A DNA stretch of 64,000 nt, taken from Lactarius indigo (taxonomy: Eukaryota > Basidiomycota > Agaricomycetes > Russulales > Russulaceae). The notes under the pieces are model-generated. The model was given only the letters and a program-made list of their open reading frames with translations, was not told the DNA's origin and ran no database searches. The stretch is taken from NCBI GenBank assembly GCA_025766275.1, contig JAFKAC010000023.1, positions 682,001 to 746,000 on the forward strand, written 5' to 3'. This document shows positions 47,981 to 58,474 of the stretch, one piece after another; position 1 is the first letter of the stretch, and each line of letters opens with the position of its first letter. Both the position numbers and the translations under genes were made by a program.

Positions 47981-48782
47981 CCAGTACAAAGGGATTCGCA
48001 CCTCCAACGATCTGCACGTGACTGGCATTCCTCTCTACGCTGTTGGGTCCAGTGATGGGGAAGTGAATGTAATGGGGCTGTCAATTCGCCCTGAACCCTT
48101 CAGGTGCAAGGACCTGCGCAGGGTCGTTGTCGTGCGTAATGGGGGTGTGAAGTGCGACACCAGGCAGTCGCACATGTCCTCGAGACATGGCGGTTCCGTC
48201 GGTATGAACAAGCCATGGGGTGATTTGGGGATTAGTAGGGTGGCTGTGCATTCAAAGGAGGGGGTGTCTGACCGGGTAGTAATCTTCGTCATCAGCGTGA
48301 GCTTCATCATTAGGGAGCGCTGCCTGCGCTGCCGCAACTCGCTCAACCTCCTCTGTGCTAAGCGCAGTTGTTCGTCGGCCCACTCCTTTGCCACTCTCCG
48401 CCAATCCTCCGCTGCTTCTAACTCCAGTTGGGTCTTCAAGGGGACGGTCGGTGGGGAGAATTCCCCTTGTGCCGATGAGGTCGTCACCTGGGGGGATGAC
48501 AGCAACGGGTTCCCGATTGCCATTGTTGTCTCGGAAGATGTGAGGGACGGCATGCTGCTGCTTGTTGTTGGGCTGTTGAGTCGGGTCGGGGAACCTCTGT
48601 AGGACATTAGCCCATTCTTGAGCGGTGATATGCCCCGTTCGCATGTTTGCAGGTGTGTACGGAGTGAGCTGGACCTGTTGAACCACGGTTTCTTCGTTGT
48701 CTTCGATGAGGCGGGCGGCATCTTGTGCGACTTGGTCGAGGAGGATCGCCGTGGTGACATGTCTGAGAGGAGAAGTGGGCAT
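47981..48782 (-). pseudogene. A3 ORF3: post-chromodomain module, first part
   Basis: MPTSPLRHVTTAILLDQV start at 48782, linker, DDEDYYPVRH, then ITPWLVHTDG, APEGFRAN*QPHY and SHVQIVGGANPFVL, up to the B1 insertion. At the site of A2's 35807 stop this copy keeps CGA. The FRxN* stop is shared with A2. A +1-frame ORF (48035-48760, 241 codons) overlaps it, with WRRVAKEWADEQL and RSLHLKGSGR. Confidence 0.75.
48035..48760 (-). CDS. A3 overlapping +1-frame ORF
   Basis: A 241-codon ORF in the same relative frame as those in A2, D and B2. It is intact, although the surrounding gag and pol of this old copy are riddled with TGA. It starts MSPRRSSSTKSHKMPP, has the helical LEAAEDWRRVAKEWADEQL region and ends near TSPSLDPTA. 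Unknown function. Confidence 0.4.
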   Translation of the reverse strand: MSPRRSSSTKSHKMPPASSKTTKKPWFNRSSSLRTHLQTCERGISPLKNGLMSYRGSPTRLNSPTTSSSMPSLTSSETTMAIGNPLLSSPQVTTSSAQGEFSPPTVPLKTQLELEAAEDWRRVAKEWADEQLRLAQRRLSELRQRRQRSLMMKLTLMTKITTRSDTPSFECTATLLIPKSPHGLFIPTEPPCLEDMCDCLVSHFTPPLRTTTTLRRSLHLKGSGRIDSPITFTSPSLDPTA

Positions 48783-48851
48783 AGAAGTACGAGAGGATCG
48801 GATGTAGGAGTGATACTCTCCCTGATCGTCCTCGGGCTGGCTTTTAAGATG

Positions 48852-49996
48852 TCATACGGCTGTTCGGCCCGTTTGATACTTCTTTATCGCTTCTGGGGCG
48901 AATACGTCATCCTTATCGACCCACTGATTCTCCGAGTCCGGGTAGCCCTTCCATTTGACAAGGTACTGCAGTCTCTTCCTTCTTCTGAAATGCCGGGAGT
49001 CTATAATGGCCTCGACTTCGTACTCCTCTTTGCCTTCCACAAGATCCAGTGGCAGACGTGGGAAGTTCTCGCCGTGAAAGGTTGTATTCTTGTATGGCAT
49101 GAGAAGATCAATGTGGAATACTGGATGGATACTCCACTGCGTGGGAAGCTCAAGACGGTAGTTGTAAGGGGACATCACCTGAACCACTTTAAATGGTCCA
49201 TGGCGTCGCGCCACTAGTTTTGCCGTGGGCTGATTGGTTTGTAGATGTCTTCCTTCCAGCCACACTTGGTCACTGACTTGATAGCGCGGGGTATCCTTAT
49301 GCCGGACCCAGCTATCTTGTGCCTTTTTGATAAGGTCCTGAGCAAGTTGGTGCACTTCCTTTAGCTGTGTCAGTCTGGTGATCATGTTCGGAATTGGGGA
49401 TGGCTTATCCATCCAATCAGCCGTCGGATTGTATCCCATCAGAAGCATAAATGGCGATTGTTTCGTGTGCTCATGGGGCCAATTGTTATGAGCGAATTCT
49501 GCTACAGGGAGATACTCTGCCCAGTTATCTTGGCACTCATTAGCCCAGAAACGCAGATATTGTTCGAGCCATTGATTGGTTCGTTCAGACTGCCTGTCTG
49601 TATGTGGGTGATAGGCCGTGGAAATGTTCTGTTGGATGCCCAGTATACGGCATACTTCTCTTGTAAACTTGGAGGTAAATCGGGGGTCGCAATCACTGAT
49701 GATCTTACGCAGTAACCCGAATCGTCTGAACACATGATTGACGTACAGGATAGCGGTACCTTCTGCCGTGATCCCCTCATTGCACGGGACAAATATGGAT
49801 GCCTTGCTACAGTCGTGGTCAGTGATGGTCAGAATACTGTCGTATGACTGCGAGGTTGGCAATTTGGTGATGAAGTCTAGGGTGATGGTGTGGAAAGGGG
49901 GGGCATCCATGGTAGCAGTAATCGGGTGTAATGGGGCGCGGGTTGGCCTGGTATTGACTTTGTTTCGCTGACAGTCAGCGCATCCCGTGACATACT
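48852..49996 (-). pseudogene. pol: A3 pol: integrase and chromodomain
   Basis: In element sense: TGCADCQRNKVNTRP, LDFITKLPTSQSYDS, IISDCDPRFTSK (RDP to CDP), TDRQSERTNQW (G to R), RRHGPFKVVQ, chromodomain YLVKWKGYPDSENQWVDKDD, end GRTAV*. The substitutions include changes near catalytic residues. Separated from RNase H by the solo LTR F. Confidence 0.9.
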
Positions 49997-50573
49997 TGTT
50001 ACGCCCTAGCAGGGGCGTGGGTTCTAGGGGTTTCAAGTCACACAAGTATCAAGCGAAGACCTCTGTTGTCTTATTGCTATGAAATACAACTGGCGAAAGT
50101 GTGGCACAGGGTGCAGCACTACTCTGTAATGTAGGACTCCTCGTCTGAAGTGTCTAACACTTCTCTACACTTGATCTTGCTAGTGCACAGAGTATAGCAG
50201 GTGTGACGCGTTGATATAGTTCAACTGCAAAGACTTCGAAGTGTCCTGGTTAAGGACTGAGGTAGGGGATGCACAAGAAGAAGAGAATAGAGCGAAGTCA
50301 CACCAAAGTACGAAGGCAAGGTTGCTAGATTGCAAATGAAGCCAAGTCTGGCTTCCTACGGTCTATAGTACAGGTTTATAGGACAGGGTTCCAAACAACA
50401 TGAACACAAGTCCACACAATATCAAAGAGACTAAACGGAGCAAGCAGAAGTTTGGATCAAAGAAACAGCGCCACTAGTAACAGTAGCTCCTTTGGTAACA
50501 AGGTATAATACAGAAGGGGAAAGGCAGGGTGGAGACATACTGTGACTGAGGTCCGAAGTGTCGGATCATAACA
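49997..50573. repeat. Solo LTR of a further family (F)
   Basis: 577-bp insert with TGTTACGCCC...GATCATAACA termini and the 5-bp duplication atact (49992-49996 and 50574-50578), interrupting A3 pol between the HHCC His and Cys pairs. It has no ORF of note and does not resemble the A-E LTRs. It contains the inverted repeat gaagtgt/acacttc near 50137-50153. Orientation undetermined. Confidence 0.82.
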
Positions 50574-50578
50574 ATACT

Positions 50579-52946
50579 CATATACATCTCGGCGAAGGCT
50601 TGGCCACCAGTGGTGTCGCTCTACGATTCGTTGTGTCCTGCTTATCCCGGGGTGTCTGTGTACCGGCGGGTCATGATGGTCTTGTATGATAGCCCGATAC
50701 GTTGTTATAGGTCCCGTGATCACCAGTCGCCCATCCTTGTACCATTCTCCTTCTATCTTTTTGAGTCGGTGGGCATCCACCCATGGTTTGATTATGGCGG
50801 GATCTTGTCGTCGCCTCAGTTGTTGCATCATAGGATGTATTTCCAGTGTGCGCGCGACATTAGTGGCTCGAATGAATACCTCCAGAGGTAAGACAACCAC
50901 ACCTTTGTTATCTTCTTCCCCTTGATCATAATCCAGTTGTCTCGATAGCACATCCGCTCTGCCGTTGTTCTTCCCTTTGATATGATGGATTTCGAAATCA
51001 TATTCCATCAGTTCTAACACTTCCCGGGTGACCCTTCGACTGATCTTTTGCGGTGTCTTCCAGTATTGCAGGTTCAAATGGTCTGAGAAAATTTTGATCT
51101 TATGTGGGGATCCCACGAGCAGGGGGCGCCAGTGCTGGAGAGCCTTTACGATGGCGAGAAGTTCTAGGTCGTAGATGTTGTAATTGTGTTCTGCTTCGCT
51201 CAGTGTCGCAGAGTAGTATCCTATTGGGTGCTTGCGCCCATCATGTTTCTTCTGCAGAAGAACTGCACCCACCACGAATCCAGAGGCGTCAACCTCCAGC
51301 TCAAATTGCTCTTGCAGATTGGGATGTGCCAGCACTGGTTCTTCGGTAACGAGGCGTTTGAGTGTCTTGAATGCGCAGTCTTCTTCCTCCATCCATCGCC
51401 ATTCAGTGTCTTTTCTTGTGAGCCGGTTTAGCGGTTGGGCATGTGTGGCGAAACCTCAGATGAATAAGCGGTAAAAGTTGCAAAAACCCAAGAAAGATTG
51501 TACGTCCCTGACTTTTGTTGGCGTTGGCCAGTCCTTGATGCCTCGAACTTTTACTGGATCCATGTGAGTTACCCCCTTTTCAAGGATTACCCCCAGGTAA
51601 TCCATCCAAGGTTGGTGGAAGAGGCATTTCTCGAGTTTGAAGTACAGGTCGTGTTCCTGGGCGACACGAAGGACATCCATGACCGCCGCGATGTGATCCG
51701 CAGAGTCGCGACCATCACGCGTCGCAATCCCGATGTTGTCCATGTACACCCGGATAACGGTGCCTCGGAGTTCGTGTTTGGTGATTGTATCCTGATAAAT
51801 GTGGTTCATCATCGTCTGAAAGGTCGTGGGTGAGTTTGTGAGTCCGAAGAACATGACCGTCGGTTCGAAGAGGCCGAATTTGGTTTTGAAGGCCGCTTTC
51901 TCCTGATCTCCATCCCGAATGCGAATGTTGTTGTACCCCCAATGGATGTCGAGCTTGGTGTAAATGTGTGCATTGCTGAGGTCATAGATGAGGTCTTGAA
52001 TAAGGGGGAGAGGGTATTGGTTGTGTATGGTATGGGAGTTGATTACCCGGTAGTCCTGTACTGGGCGTAGCTTCCCGTCCTTCTTTTTAACGAAGAAAAA
52101 TGATGATGTGTACGGGGAGATAGAAGGGTGTAAGTACTCCTGCTTGAGTTTTTCGTCTAAAAACTCCTTGAGCTTGCCCTCCTCTTCCTGTGTTAGCGGG
52201 TATATCTTGCAGTCTATTGCCGATGGAGTGTTTGGTTTAAAGTCAATGGCATGATCCCATGGTCTAGCAGGAGGGAAGCGTTGAGATGCTTCTTCACTGA
52301 AGAGCTTCCAGAACGCTTGGTAAACTGCTGGTAGTTCCACGGGTGGTTCTTCTCCTTTTGCTTGAATTGCCAATTCAGTGGATGTAGTGGCGCGTAGATA
52401 TGCATCTTCTTCATCTAAGTCCACGGCTATTTCTTCCTTCTGGTCGTTAGTTAGGGCAGCAGTGATGATGGTATGTTGGTGGGCACTATCCTGCGTACTA
52501 ATCACCACCAGCATGATTTCTTCATGCATCACCGCATCGCGCCAGTTGATAGTTGGCTCGTAGGTTGCCAACCATGGGTATCCTAGCACGATCTCCTCGG
52601 TTCCGAGATCTGTCACAAGGAAGCGCATTGTTCTGTGGTACCCTTTGGCGTATACATCAAGATCGGTGCAGTGAGTGATGGACCCAGCTTTATTTTCCGT
52701 TTGATCAATATTCCAAATTTTTCTCGGCTGGGCCAGCGGTTGCATGCCAATACCCATCTTCCTTACGAAATTTGGGTGTATGAAATTGTCGGTGGCTCCC
52801 GAGTCCACCAGTGCTTTTATGTTGGCCATTCAGTAATTCGTGCATATCGAGACTGGAATTCGAAGAGAACAAAAGCGCGTCATGATTACAGAATTACAAT
52901 TTAAAGCCCTCACCCAGGCCGATGGGTTCAGGCGCTCCGAAAACCC
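50579..52946 (-). pseudogene. pol: A3 pol: protease, RT, RNase H
   Basis: From the frameshift region (AAAACCC on the plus strand, 52940-52946): protease ALVDSGATDNFIHP, RT with YTSSFFFVKKKDGKLRP, WGYNNIRIRDGD and VYMDNIGIATRD (YMDD changed to YMDN), FI*GFATH at 51456, then RNase H LEVDASGFVVGAV, IFSDHLNLQYW and RADVLSRQLDY. R to H, R to Q and A to V changes relative to A2 fit CpG transitions. The RT active site is lost. Confidence 0.9.
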
Positions 52947-54922
52947 TCCTTCCCCCATAAGTCCTTCAATATCAGGTCTTTTACTTCGTCAGGTGCATTT
53001 GCGACTCCGGTGAGCCACTCCTTGGCTCGTTCTTCGGCGGTTTTGCTAGTTGAAGCGGCCTGTATGTGAGCTGGTGCTATTTCTTGTGCATAATAATCGG
53101 TTTCCGCTGCTCGGACCATGGAAGGTCCAGCATTCTGCAGTTGCCATTGTCGCGGCTGCCTGGGATGGGGACAGTTTCGTGAGAGATGTCCGGGGGCATT
53201 GCAATTATAACACAACACCGTCCTTAGGTCTTGTTGCAACCCTCCTCTTCCTCGTCCCCTCATTCCGGGCCCTCCTCTTGGTGGGAAGGGGGGTAAGCCG
53301 GTATAAGGCGGCTTACCATAGTCAATTTCTTCTGACCCTGCCAGCCTTGCCTTTGTTCGATCTGCGGAGGTGTCCATTGCCCAAGGGTTGGCGAGGTTTT
53401 GGGGAACTGTCCATCTGGCGTTGCCCGTTTTCTTCAGCTTGGTGTCTTTATACTCATCCACCCGGGCTCGGATATGGATGTAATTGCATTGTCAGCGTAG
53501 TGTTGCCCGCTTCCACTCGTCGAACGTTTCCGGTTCGTCTAAATTGTACATCTTCTCGTATAGTTTCTTGGGTAGCCCCTTGGTGAACAAATTGATGGTC
53601 TGGGGATCATTGAGGCGGTATCCTGCTTTCCTGGCAGCTTCTTCAAACTCATTGACGTATTTGTCGATGTCTCCATCGACCATTTTGAGTCCCTTCCTCA
53701 GAAGTGCTTGAGCTTGTTCACGTTCAAGGGTGTTAATGAACCTTTGGTTAAAACCCTCCGCTACTGCATTCCACAGATCTCTTGTGTGCTGGTCTATCCC
53801 TCGTTGTATTTGCCGGTTGAGCCATTTGAGGTACGAAAGTACCCATTCACAAACTGATACCCCTTTGATGTAGGACAGAAACAGGAGGCTTCATCGGTAA
53901 TTGTTGCGCATGACAGGGGTGTCGAGGTTCATTCCCCAATACACGTGCCATTGTGTGAGGAACGAATCCACCTTAGTGCGGTCTCCGTCAAAAATGGTGG
54001 GAGGTTCACCTGTTAGCTTCTCATGCCCGTGTCCTCCTCCTCCTCCACCTCCTGGTGGGCCTCCACCGCTGCCTCCGCCCGGGGGTCCTCCTTCTGGTGG
54101 GTTATTTGGAAGGTCCGGTGGATTTCCTCCGCCACCCGGGCAGCGAGGAAAGTCTCCTCCTGGTGGCCCTCCCCATCCTGGTGGGGGGTCGAGCAGCAGT
54201 CCTTGTCTTCGCCCGTCCCCTGACGGGGGATCTCCTTGATCAGGTCCAATAGCCCGAAAGATTGCTGCGTCGTCTGTGGTCATATGATGTCCTGTTTCAG
54301 GATTAATGGGCATGAGGTGTCGTTGTGATTCTTGTCTGATTGCTTCGGCTGCTTCTTGCGCCACTTGTTCTCTAACGCTCATGATTTCTTCGGCCGTCAT
54401 GGTGGTTGTCGCCATTTCTGCTGCTGGCGATCGTACATGAATGACTTCTGGTTGTTCTGAGATGTGTAAGGACTCAGCTCGTTGGATGGTATATTGTTCG
54501 ATAGGTCTGACGCTTGTGGGCTGATTCTCCTCGCTTTGTTCGTCCTCTTCAGTTTCTTCGCTTACCGCTTCTCCAGTGGAGTGCTCTCATAACTGGCCGT
54601 CAATGGGCCCCCAGTCGGCTCATGAATTGAGTTCGCGTGCGTCGATGTCGCACTGATATTGTCTTCCTACTGGTCTAACGACATCCCAGTGGCAGTCTAT
54701 GGGGTTCCACGTAATTTCTACCCAACACAAGTGGTCGAAATTGAACTCAACAGGTCTGAACCTTGTAGGTCCGTTGAACTCTACAAAGTATCCTGTTTCG
54801 TCTCCTCAATCTCTCCACCTAGCCGCTCCTAGGAATCGAGTTGGTACGTTACGGTCTCCTCTTCGTTCTAGATGATAAGGATGAAAGCTCGTCCACTGGT
54901 CTCTGGTGTTGACAGTCGCCAC
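52928..54922 (-). pseudogene. gag: A3 gag remnant
   Basis: Matches A2 Gag from the GTG at 54922 (VATVNTRDQW) to GKEGFRSA*. At least five TGAs replace CGA Arg codons: in RWRD*GDETGY, LNS*ADWGP, QL*EHSTGE, NNYR*SLL and TLR*QCNY. CCHC CYNCNAPGHLSRNC is intact. The GTG keeps A at -3 and G at +4. Confidence 0.9.
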
Positions 54923-54943
54923 AATTGGGGATCTTGGTCTTAA

Positions 54944-55396
54944 TGTAACGCCGTCACAACGTTAGCTCGACTTGAGCTTCGATAAGGCGACTTGTAACTT
55001 AGCTAATCACGCTCTAGGGCGTATGGCATGAAGGCAACTCCTAGATGTTCGAAGACACTAGTATAACGGCGGCACTCTCAACTGGAGTAGAGGCGAGATT
55101 TGGACTATGAGAACAGAGAAGTGACCATTTAAGAAGACCAAGATGGCATATCTTGGTCTTCCGCAGCTACCTTAAATACAAGAAGAGCAGGCTTTCAAGC
55201 GCTGCTATGAGTCACCGTAATGTAGCGTCCTACATATCGTGTAAGTACCGCAATCCTAATACTACTACTACCTGTACTAGGATCGAGTCATCCTTCAACG
55301 CCTAACTCCATCGTAAACTCCGAGTCCATGACTAATCTACCTTACCACTGTAGCCACAACCAGTACAGTAAGGGTCCGATATGCGTAACCGTAACA
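54944..55396 (-). repeat. A3 5' LTR
   Basis: 453 bp, TGTAACGCC...CGTAACCGTAACA. PBS (plus strand atcttggtctt) at 54931-54941 with an aa spacer. The tgtc target sequence and copia RT follow at 55397. Confidence 0.92.
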
Positions 55397-56594
55397 TGTC
55401 ACCAAGTTTGCATCCCTCCACGCAATCCTTGCCCTTGCTGCCGAATTCGACCTAGAAGTCCAGCAAATGGATGTCAAATCAGCCTACCTCAATGGAGAAT
55501 TAAAGGAAGAGATATACATGAAACCTCCCCCTGGATTCAACGTCCCCGAGGGTATGGTCTTGAAGCTTGTGAAAGCGGTCTACGGAACGAAGCAGGGTGG
55601 CCACATCTGGTATGAAAGCATCAGAGACACACTGCGCTTGATGGGATACGAACATACCAATGCTGACCATGCAGTTTTCGTCCATGTTCGAAACAATGTC
55701 CTGTCTATCATTGCATTGTATGTCGACAACATCACCATGGCATGCAAGAGTCTAGAAGTCATCAGCGAAGACAAAGAAATGCTCAAGAAACACTACCAAA
55801 TGACTGACCTTGGCAAAATAACTTGGATCCTAGGCATCCACGTCACACACGATTGAAAAGCAGGCTGGATCACACTATCGCAAGAAAAATACATTTGTGA
55901 GGTCCTAGAATGTTTCGGAAAGTCAGACATCCGACCTATTAGCACACCAACATTCGCAAATGAACACCTGACTAAAGTGGACTCACCTGAGATCAATGTT
56001 TGATTGTACCAGTGTGCCATTGGTGCACTCATGTACCCAATGCTCAGGACACACCTGGATTTGGCCTATACCATGGCTGCACTCAGGCGACATTCAGCCT
56101 GCCCTGGAAATGCACATCAGTGAGCACTTGATTGCACTTTCCATTACCTCCAAGCCATGAGCGATTGGAAGCTCGTATTCCAGCAAGGGACTCCAAATGG
56201 AGTTGCCCTACAAGGTTTTGTGGACGCTGACTGGGCTAGTGACGTGAACAATTGCAAATTGACCTCAGGATTTGTCTTCATGCTTGCTGGTGGAGCCATA
56301 AGCTGGAGCTCTAAGAAGCAGAGCTCAGTCATGCTCTTGAGTACCGAAGCCGAATACATTGCTGCGGTGCACGCAGCAAAAGAAGTTATCTGGCTGTGAC
56401 AATTACTGCTCGAAATGAAACAAAAAATCAATTCACCTACCACCCTTTTTGTGGACAACCAGTCTGCCATCGCTATCGCACAAAATCCAGAGTTCCATGA
56501 TAGATCCAAACACATCGAAGTCCGGCACCACTTTCTCAGACAACAGCTTGAAGAAAAAGACCTCGATCTTGCTTACATCCCCACTGGAGACCAG
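55397..56594 (+). pseudogene. pol: Copia pol part 2: RT and RNase H
   Basis: TKFASLHAILALAAEFDLEV, QQMDVKSAYLNGELKEEIY, LVKAVYGTKQGGHIWYES, LYVDNITMACKS (YVDD changed to YVDN), LGKITWILGIHVTHD*, then ALMYPMLRTHLDLAYTMA, RNase H GFVDADWASDVNNCKLTSG, LSTEAEYIAAVHAAKEVIWL*, TLFVDNQSAIAIAQNPEF and RSKHIEVRHHFLRQQ, ending YIPTGDQ. TGA stops at 55854, near 56000 and 56122, and at 56397. RT active-site Asp is lost, so the copy is dead. Confidence 0.9.
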
Positions 56595-57050
56595 TGTAAT
56601 GCCATCACGACATTAGCTCAACTTGAGCTGCAATATATGTGACTGGACTTAGCTAAGCACATCTTGAGATGTATGGCACAAAGGCAGTCCTAGATATCTG
56701 AAGACACTAGGCAAGTCTTGCACTCTGACAGAGGCAATTGGGCAAAGAGAAGGAAAGAAGAAGGAAATGCTATAGTGATGATTGAAGAAGACCAAGATGG
56801 CATATCTTGGTCTTCGCTAACCAGCTTAAATACAAGAAGAGCAGGCTTTCAAGTGCTGCTATGAATCATTGTAGGTAGCGTCCAATGTATTGTGTAAGTA
56901 CCGCAATCCTAATACTACTACTACTAGTACTAGGATCGAGTCATCTCACAATGCCTATCTCCTATCGTAAAACCTGAGTCCGTGACTAATCTACCTAACT
57001 GCCGTAGCCACAACTGGTACAGTAAGGGTTCTGTGCATATGACCGTAACA
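56595..57050 (-). repeat. Solo family-A LTR in copia
   Basis: 456 bp, TGTAATGCC...GACCGTAACA, duplication accag at 56590-56594 and 57051-57055. Contains the gaagaccaagatgg/tatcttggtcttc hairpin near 56788 and a TATA-like ttaaata near 56826. Several CpG sites have decayed, so it is not recent. Confidence 0.93.
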
Positions 57051-57139
57051 ACCAGGTTGCTGATGTCTTGACAAAGGGCTTGGCACATGAGAAGCATACT
57101 TGATTTTTGGAGGCGATGGGCTTACAACGTGTGGACTGA
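57051..57139 (+). pseudogene. pol: Copia pol part 3: C-terminal end
   Basis: VADVLTKGLAHEKHT*FLEAMGLQRVD*, the usual end of copia RNase H. A TGA replaces the expected Trp or Arg. The purine tract gactgaggggg follows at 57134-57144. Confidence 0.85.
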
Positions 57140-57146
57140 GGGGGTG

Positions 57147-57368
57147 TGTTGGAGTTCAGCCACACACAATGAGTAATCATCGGGAAACTCCGAGCTAGCT
57201 GAAGTCAGAAACGACCAAGTCGAGTACAGCTGCTCTACTATACCCCTATAGACTTAGCATAGAAAAATTTCCACCTATTGAATTGAACATATATACTTTG
57301 TAGCTACAGTAGCGACACCTCAGTCTTTTCTCCCGAAGACTGAGTCACGCTTTCCCACGCCTCTAACA
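57147..57368 (+). repeat. Copia 3' LTR
   Basis: About 222 bp, TGTTGGAGTTC...CCTCTAACA, right after the copia purine tract. Flanked on the right by hAT transposase sequence (gttct...). The 5' partner is outside the window, so the right end rests on TGTTg/TAACA symmetry and on hAT coding starting there. Confidence 0.75.
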
Positions 57369-57936
57369 GTTCTCAGCAGTCTTCTTGTCCACTGTAGTAT
57401 CATATACCTTGACAGTAAAGACCCTGGTGGATGTAGTTATCATGAAGGCAATAAGGTGATGAGAATTTGGCCCTGTCCATCCATCACACTGAACAGTAGC
57501 AAACTGGCCTCCAATGTGAGTTCTGATCCCAGCACAAATGTTGTTTAAGAGGCAAGGAAGAACCCAATTTGTCAGGGACTTCCAAGATGGGACTTTGCCT
57601 CTGGAATAAATTCCCTGCAGAAAAAAAGAAATTTGGGGTTAGACACCCAGTTCAAGGAAAGCCCAGCAGAAGCAGTGAGCCACATCAGCATGTCTTCAAA
57701 CTGCTTCTGCTGTTCATCTGTGAAACTGGAATCAGTAAAAGAGGATGATGGGTGCTTGGCACCAGAAGCAGTCCATTGAAATTTGGAAGGAGGATTAAAT
57801 GGGGTCCCCCCACAATGCATGGACAAACAACTTGAGCTGCGAGAAATTGTCCCAGTGCTGGAAATTAAGTTTTGTGCCAGGGAGGCCGTATACTGGGGGG
57901 GAGAAGGCTCATTGAATTGTTGTTGGAAAACTGAGG
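57369..57936 (-). pseudogene. hAT transposase fragment
   Basis: In minus sense: QQQFNEPSPPQYTASLAQN, a Ser-rich stretch, EQQKQFEDMLMWLTASAGLS, WVSNPKFLFFCREFIPEAK. After a one-base shift near 57600 it continues PSWKSLTNWVLPCLLNN, IRTHIGGQFATVQCDGWT, PNSHHLIAFMITTSTRVFTV, KVYDTTVDKKTAEN. The FATVQCDGWT motif with a following strand fits the first catalytic Asp region of fungal hAT-like transposases. Cut on both sides by copia and B2. Assignment is by motif, medium certainty. Confidence 0.65.
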
Positions 57937-58442
57937 TGTAACGCTCCACCGGCGTTAGTCCGACTTGGACTCGTAAAGGGCGTAATCAACTTAGCGGAAG
58001 TTAGGCGAATGGGGAACACGTGTCAACCCAACGCAGGCTGAACAGGGGCGCACTGGCACACGCTGCAGCAAAAGGTATAAAGAGGAGTGTCCTTGGTTGA
58101 CGAGCGGAAGCACACTTAGTTCAAGACTAAGGCAGACAGGAAACGAGTCAGATGGTGGATTGAAGAAGACCAAGATGGGGACTCTTGGTCTTCCGAGTCA
58201 ACTACTTATACAAATACGTGCGGGCTTTAAAGCGCCGCTGGAATAATAGGTAACCAATAGCGTAACTAGCTCGAACCCTAGTACAGCTATCCTAGAAATG
58301 AGTCATACATGAGTCACAATCACATGCGGACTACTATGCTGACTGATGCGATGTAAGAGTCCATGACTAATACTGATATTGGACCGTAGTCATAACCAGT
58401 CATGAGTCGTGTGTAATGAATCATCAAGTTCGTACCGTAACA
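57937..58442 (-). repeat. B2 3' LTR
   Basis: 506 bp, TGTAACGCTCC...CGTACCGTAACA; the purine tract (plus strand tcacccccttttc) is at 58443-58455. Contains the gaagaccaagatgg/ctcttggtcttcc arms near 58164-58194. Confidence 0.93.
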
Positions 58443-58474
58443 TCACCCCCTTTTCAGGAGTGAGGCCCACCTCA

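Larger units (their letters stand above)
7283..55396 (-). mobile_element. Ty3/gypsy chromovirus A3, host of most other insertions
   Basis: Family-A element in minus orientation inserted in copia RT, with tgtc at 7279-7282 and again at 55397-55400. Its remnants are 40 bp of 3' LTR (7283-7322), the end of the C-terminal module (39230-39546), the rest of that module plus pol and gag (47981-54922), and the 5' LTR (54944-55396). Everything else between belongs to C, D, the LINE, A2, B1 and a solo LTR. About 490 bp of A3 (rest of the 3' LTR and the pol tail) is missing between 7322 and 39230, judged against A2. Many CGA codons have become TGA. Confidence 0.87.
6417..57368 (+). mobile_element. Ty1/copia element, split by nested insertions
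   Basis: Copia Pol order (integrase C-terminus, RT, RNase H) is recovered by joining 6417-7282, 55397-56594 and 57051-57139, followed by a 3' LTR at 57147-57368. The frame runs from ETFAPV at 7282 directly into TKFASLHAILAL at 55397, and from YIPTGDQ at 56594 into VADVLTKGLAHE after the solo LTR. The 5' half lies outside the window beyond element E. Intervening sequence belongs to A3 with its nested contents and to a solo A LTR. Several stops and one frameshift make it inactive. Confidence 0.88.

Noticed and set aside
57369..57936. Possible host gene between copia and B2
   Set aside because: The DGWT-type motif and flanking sequence fit a hAT transposase relic, and the frame is broken.
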